From the NCBI GenBank assembly GCA_029851415.1, contig CM056741.1, positions 65,896,282-65,960,281 of the forward strand: a DNA stretch of 64,000 nucleotides. The letters run 5' to 3'. Positions within the stretch are counted from its first letter, which is position 1, and each line of letters begins with the position of its first letter. This document shows, piece after piece, positions 59,241 to 64,000 of this stretch. The notes under the pieces were generated by a model. That model saw only the letters and a program-made list of their open reading frames with translations. It did not search any database and was not told the origin of the DNA. A program made the position numbers and the translations under genes. The stretch is from Eretmocerus hayati. Its lineage: Eukaryota; Arthropoda; Insecta; Hymenoptera; Aphelinidae.

Positions 59241-62200
59241 CACATCAACTGTTTTACGATGACACGGAATCATAGAAATATTTCATGTTGATTACAATTC
59301 CGTCTATATCTATATATCCATTTTATCCATATTCTACTTGATTATAGATAAGGTTCAGGGGTAGGCTTCAGATTTAACTTCAGAAGTAGGAATTGATAGA
59401 TTCCTAACTTACCGATTCTCACATGATAAATTTGTTTCTCTTGATAAAATGTACCCAAAAGCGAGTGAGTATGGAAGAAAATATCTCGTGTACGAAAAAG
59501 GGATTGAAGATCGTTAAGAAGAATGAATGACCCAAGACCACCATAATTCATTTGAATCATGGGGGGTGTTAGAAAAATAACAGGAAGAATTCTTCTGAAA
59601 ACATCAGGGATAACTACGATTATATTGTCTTGATCTCGCAAAGACATGCAGCTGAGCCAGAGAGCATCATATTCAACATGCATTTCAATAACGGAGAATA
59701 CAATCGTTATTCAAGCCCGAGCCGCTTGTAAATGACTTCAATGGAAGTATATGTCCTTGTTGGCATTGAGGACGATTGCTCATTTGCATACTCTATGTTG
59801 TTGATACCAGAGCACACTCTCTGACTTTTTGCACATAAAACACATTTTTTCTGAATGAGTTCCTCAAGCGTTCCTTATCAATATTACATTAATTCTTACT
59901 TTCACAGCAACTGCCTTTTTTTGATACTCGATGAGTAAGTTAAGTGTGAGTTCGTGAGAATATCGAGATCCAGACTACTGGATTGATTCTGACACCGCTG
60001 GCACCCGAAAGTTGCCATTGCACGTACTACGATGGACACTAACTTTTCATACACGAAGACTAGTTTTCCAGCCATTAAGGCTGTGGCGCTGAATTGCGTA
60101 TATTTCATAATTACCTGAAATATCTTGTCTCACGTCTACGAAACTTTTATTAGATACTTCGGTTGAAACATGAATTGTTTCAACTTTGTATGAAACCGCT
60201 GAAAAATTGTCAGATCCGCGAGAAGCATTCATTTATCCCTTGGGCTTGTTTGAAGGTAGATAGCCGTGTCGAACTATCTATCAGACAATACAGGAATATA
60301 TGAATAGGACAACTCAGAAGCACTTAGTACAAAATAGTTTACATTAAATCAGGAACGAGTGGAACCCGATGATTCTTATTTCACATTCTATAGTGATTTC
60401 ACAGTTCTTTTGGAGTTGATAAAAAAAACTCAAAACAATCAAGCGAAGCATAAAGAGATGAAGAAAAATGGAAGTATATACCTGTTGATGGTGGCTTGTA
60501 TGATTACTTATGCGGGAGTTAGGGAGCATTTTCAGTAAGTGCATGAAGAAGATGTTCCGATTTACTCCGCACATGTGCAGTCCATCTCCTTATAACAAAC
60601 CTCCCGCTACTCCCGCAACTCGCACTGATATATGGACTCCTGAAATAGCGCAACCGCTCACGCACAAAAGTACGAACGGTGTATTGCTACGCGGGGTTTA
60701 AGAAAACACACCTTGGGTTCCAGTTTCTGCGTCGGTCTGATAAGAGAAGAATATTTTAGTTTCACACGAGAAGATTGAATTACTAGTTTATATCTTCTAC
60801 CTGTTGAAAATTAGTATTGATTCAACTCTCAGGTGTTCCATAACTTGAAATATATTTAGAGAGGCAAGAGTATATCATTGAAAATGAGTGAGTAAGAGTT
60901 CAGTTCTGTAATGAATATCTTCTTTCATGAGTCATTCTTTTGAATGTTTCTAACTTTTGAATTGAAGATCAGTGATTTTTTCCTAACCTGGAAGATATGT
61001 TCTATGAGATGAATCGAGATGAGGACCTTATTTGGAATCGCTCAAATATCACCGCAATTCGTCAAAATCTCGATAGTAGCCAAGAGATAAAATCATATTT
61101 TGAAATTCCCGCGCGCTATGAGGTCGCGATCGGTCACATCGATCGAATACTAAACTTATTCCAAACATCCAATTCGGTGAACATGATAATTCGTGAGCGT
61201 ATTTTTCGACGCAGAAATCGCGTCGAAAGTGGCGCAATCTTGTTAATACCGACAAAATAGTCAGAACCTCGGTCAGAACTAGATTTGTCGTCGTTATTTG
61301 ACCTGTTAAACACGATCCTGGTGGTGGAGTTTATCAATTGAGAATGCATCTGAAATGGAATACAAACCAATCATTCGAGTTGCTATTGGCAAAACTTCAT
61401 ATGATCTTTGAATCATGATTCAACAGCTCATTCATTTCTTCAACGCTTAAAGGCGCATTCTCTTTGTTTTCTTATAATTTTCACGAGAATCGATTACCAT
61501 TACTTGAGGATGTATGCCCAAGGTGTACGGGTAAGTATTTCAAGAGTCAAGCTAATCAGTATTCATCAGGATAAGATTTCAGTGAGAGTAATCCGAAGCT
61601 TGTGGGGCCCGTGTCCAAATTCAAAGCATGGGTCCAAGGAGAATATGAAAATGGTCCCGGTTCATTATGACTGCTGTACAATGGTATCTTTCGCCGGTCT
61701 AGTTGTACGGGATGAGAACAATGAGTTTGACGGCAGACACCACCGATTGTAAACTTCAGTATGATGACAAACCCTTTGGAACGCATTTCTCCAATCACGA
61801 AGAAATAGTTTCTTGTGACAAGGTCGGTTCTACTTTTGCTGAAAAATCTCGCTCTGTTGACGAATAAAAGGGTCTCCGTATGAGTCTCAGGTTCTAGTAT
61901 TTATCAGGGATATTTTCGACTTCCGGAAAATATGATTGAACTCATCTGAATTGATTGTGATGAATTGAGAATTGTCGGTCACTATTATGAGAACCTACCA
62001 TCAGAAATCTGCACCGAGAACTTGACCACCATGATTTGTGCGCTAACATTCTGTAGGTTTCTATTATGTGGACAAACAACATATTTTACTGGAGTGCAAA
62101 CAAGTTTTCATTCTATTATGACTTCGATCGAATGCCTCTGTTACCCATTGAAATTTTTCCAACGAATGTAACCGTTTCAAATCTGATCGGGCTGTTAGAA

Positions 62201-63447
62201 TGTAGTAAGATGGATATCATGTATTCACTTCCGGTCTGTTACAGATGACAGAATATCTAAATTTCTTAAGTTTATTGTGTACTACCTCCATGCAGAAAAT
62301 GACGAGAAAGCTCGCGTGAGCAGTCTTTCGCTAAGTAATCAAAATAATATTAGAAAAAACTTCTCTAGGAAGTCCATTCAACAAGGAATTCCGCCTGATA
62401 ATTTCTAAAGTGAATGAATCAATTTCTCACAATCTCAGATTCCTCGACTTTATCAAGGTGATTGGGAAGTCACTCCATTGAACTATGAGTAGTCAGCGTA
62501 GGTGTTGATTTTTTCTTCCTTAGATTATTGTAAACCAGGAGAAAATATCCATAACTTACGCGCTAATACAAAATCTAGGTTATGAATTTTTTCTCGAAGT
62601 AACTCGTGATTGTCCAATGGTTGTATTATCCATAAATGAATCGTTTTTTTCTACGAGCTATCTGTCTTGGAAACCATTTTTTGTGTGTTTTTTGGAGGAA
62701 ATCGACTAAATACCCATCATGGACGACAATTCTTCAATGAGAAAAAGAGCATCTGATTATAGTAGAGTATTCCATCGTAATAGATATTCAATTTTCAGCT
62801 CAGAATGAAAAAGGAATGTCTTCGTGAATCCTGGATTTGGATAGTTAAAGTGAGTCAATGATGGAGTCCCGAGGACAGTTTTAGACATAGGTTGTTATTT
62901 TTCAAGAAGAATACAGTGTCTCATTGACTTTTTGCCGTAAATTTTTAGATGTCCATATGATACAATTCAATGAAGAACTCGTATAGTTTGTCTCAAACAC
63001 GCCCATTTCCACCAGTCTCACGCAAAACCTCAGGTTACGCATGATTCTTAGCGATATAAGCATTGGTATCGTAGATATCTAACACTATTTTTTCTTTATT
63101 CATCTTCACACTGTTCCGCTCGTTGGATAACTTCTAACTGATTGAAAGAAATGACGGAATCATCGTACAAAAACTCTACATCTTCAGGTGAAATATTGAG
63201 CTTGAATTCAAATTGCACTAACCACCTGAAGCGAAACACTAGTTTTTGATACACTTGTCGTTCTTTACTCACTTTGTCGTTCTTTACTCACAGTTCATCA
63301 ATAACTCTAGTTCGATACAGGAGAGTAAAAGATTTTTTCAACTTTGTACCGAAATATACTATTATCTGATTGATCAAGTTATCTTCCTCTCTCATACAGA
63401 ATTTCACAATGAAATTTTGCAACTCAACAGAAAGATCCAACATGACA
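59241..63447. other. No recognised gene
   Basis: Several frames of 60-115 codons on both strands (for example 59342-59683 minus and 61408-61752 plus) lack family motifs, clear splice sites and homology to one another. Nothing structural of note. Confidence 0.3.
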
Positions 63448-63449
63448 AT

Positions 63450-63530
63450 ACTTATTTCGATACACTGTGCGTAAAAATGCACTTTGCGCACAGTTTGTCG
63501 ACTTTTACTCACAGTTTATCGAAATAGTAC
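63450..63530. repeat. Partial palindromic unit beside copy 4
   Basis: It runs TTATTTCGATACACTGTGCG to CACAGTTTATCGAAATAGTA, with GTAAAAATGCACTTTGCGCAC between. It shares end and CTGTGCGTAAA motifs with the adjoining foldback. Confidence 0.6.
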
Positions 63531-63856
63531 ATTTCGATACAAGGGCGTAAAACGTTTTATTCGCATCCGAGTGATGGGTTTCCGGCCCGAGCCGCAGGCG
63601 AGGGTCGGAATCATCACGAGGATGCGAATAATAGGTTTTACGCCCGTGTATCTAACTATACTTTTCGATAAACTGTGAGTAAAAGTCAACAAACTGTGCG
63701 CAAAGTGCACTTTTACGCACAGTGTATCGAAAAGTATAGTTAGATACACGGCCGTAAAACTCGTGATGATTCCGACCCTCGCCTGCGGCTCGGGCCGGAA
63801 ACCCATCACTCGGACGCGAATAAAACGTTTCACGCCCTTGTATCGAAATGTACTAT
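63524..63856. mobile_element. 333-bp foldback, ATAGTA..TTCGAT family, copy 4
   Basis: Nearly full-length palindrome: ATAGTACATTTCGATAC at the left end and its inverse at 63840-63856. Both arms contain GGCCCGAGCCGCAGGCGAGG and, inward, ACTATACTTTTCGATA. It shares the GCCCGAGC...GGCGAGGGTCG(G/A)AAT core with copies at 21.6 and 33.1 kb although the rest has changed. Confidence 0.8.
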
Positions 63857-64000
63857 TTACGAGATTCCAGTGACTGGCGTCTCAAGCTCAAACTCTGAAA
63901 TAGCAACAAGGTCGATTTGCTAGGTGTGATATAAGTCAAAAAACCGATTTTTTTCATTGCACATGTGCGCACTTCTTAGTTCAAACACAATTTTGGCTGG

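Noticed and set aside
63484..63833. Similar proteins (RVMGFRPEPQARVGIIT) encoded on both strands
   Set aside because: They are the two arms of one palindrome read in opposite directions, not a gene family.

Overview
The window is eukaryotic nuclear DNA, most likely from an insect. The genes have many short exons with GT..AG introns, some several kilobases long. The background is AT-rich and full of TA-flanked inverted-repeat DNA transposon remnants. The only clear protein genes belong to the CRAL-TRIO lipid-carrier family, which is strongly expanded in insects. Hymenoptera is a reasonable guess but the sequence does not prove it.

The left 27 kb holds a cluster of three CRAL-TRIO (alpha-tocopherol-transfer-protein / clavesin-like) genes, whose full coding structure I could splice by hand. 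Gene A (+, 3702-10439, six exons, 319 aa) and gene B (+, 13055-22514, six exons, 307 aa) are tandem duplicates: exons 2-6 have identical lengths (92, 246, 195, 172 and 35 nt) and identical intron phases. Gene C (-, 27143-24607, five exons, 301 aa) is a more diverged paralogue in convergent orientation with a rearranged intron pattern. Each gene ends in a tiny last exon (32-35 nt) encoding a Gly-Tyr tail. A TATA-type promoter with a possible non-coding first exon lies on the minus strand near 37.6-37.9 kb and could serve gene C, which is inference.

The rest is dominated by repeats, most of them palindromic. There are two ~970-bp arms at 355-2930. A 2.2-kb TA-flanked element lies in gene A intron 4. 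Gene B introns hold a 3.8-kb nested foldback, a 758-bp TIR element, an 850-bp foldback and a small TIR element. A 604-bp foldback lies just after the gene B stop. Giant palindromes occur at 31.7-33.0 and 33.1-33.8 kb, a 494-bp TIR element at 41.8 kb, a GC-rich block at 45.6-46.2 kb, hairpins at 47.2 kb, a foldback at 55.0 kb and a 744-bp TIR element at 55.4-56.1 kb. An element at 58.2-59.2 kb carries ~190-bp palindromic ends around a fragment resembling the C-terminal end of a Ginger/KRBA2-type integrase. Foldbacks at 63.5-63.9 kb are related to those at 21.6 and 33.1-33.8 kb.

From about 28 kb to the end I see no convincing protein-coding gene apart from the transposase fragment. Long overlapping ORFs there arise from palindromes or from GC-rich DNA. 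Stretches of higher CpG content with GA/TC repeats (about 28.1-29.4, 35.8-36.1, 37.6-38.0 and 48.2-52.2 kb) may be regulatory.
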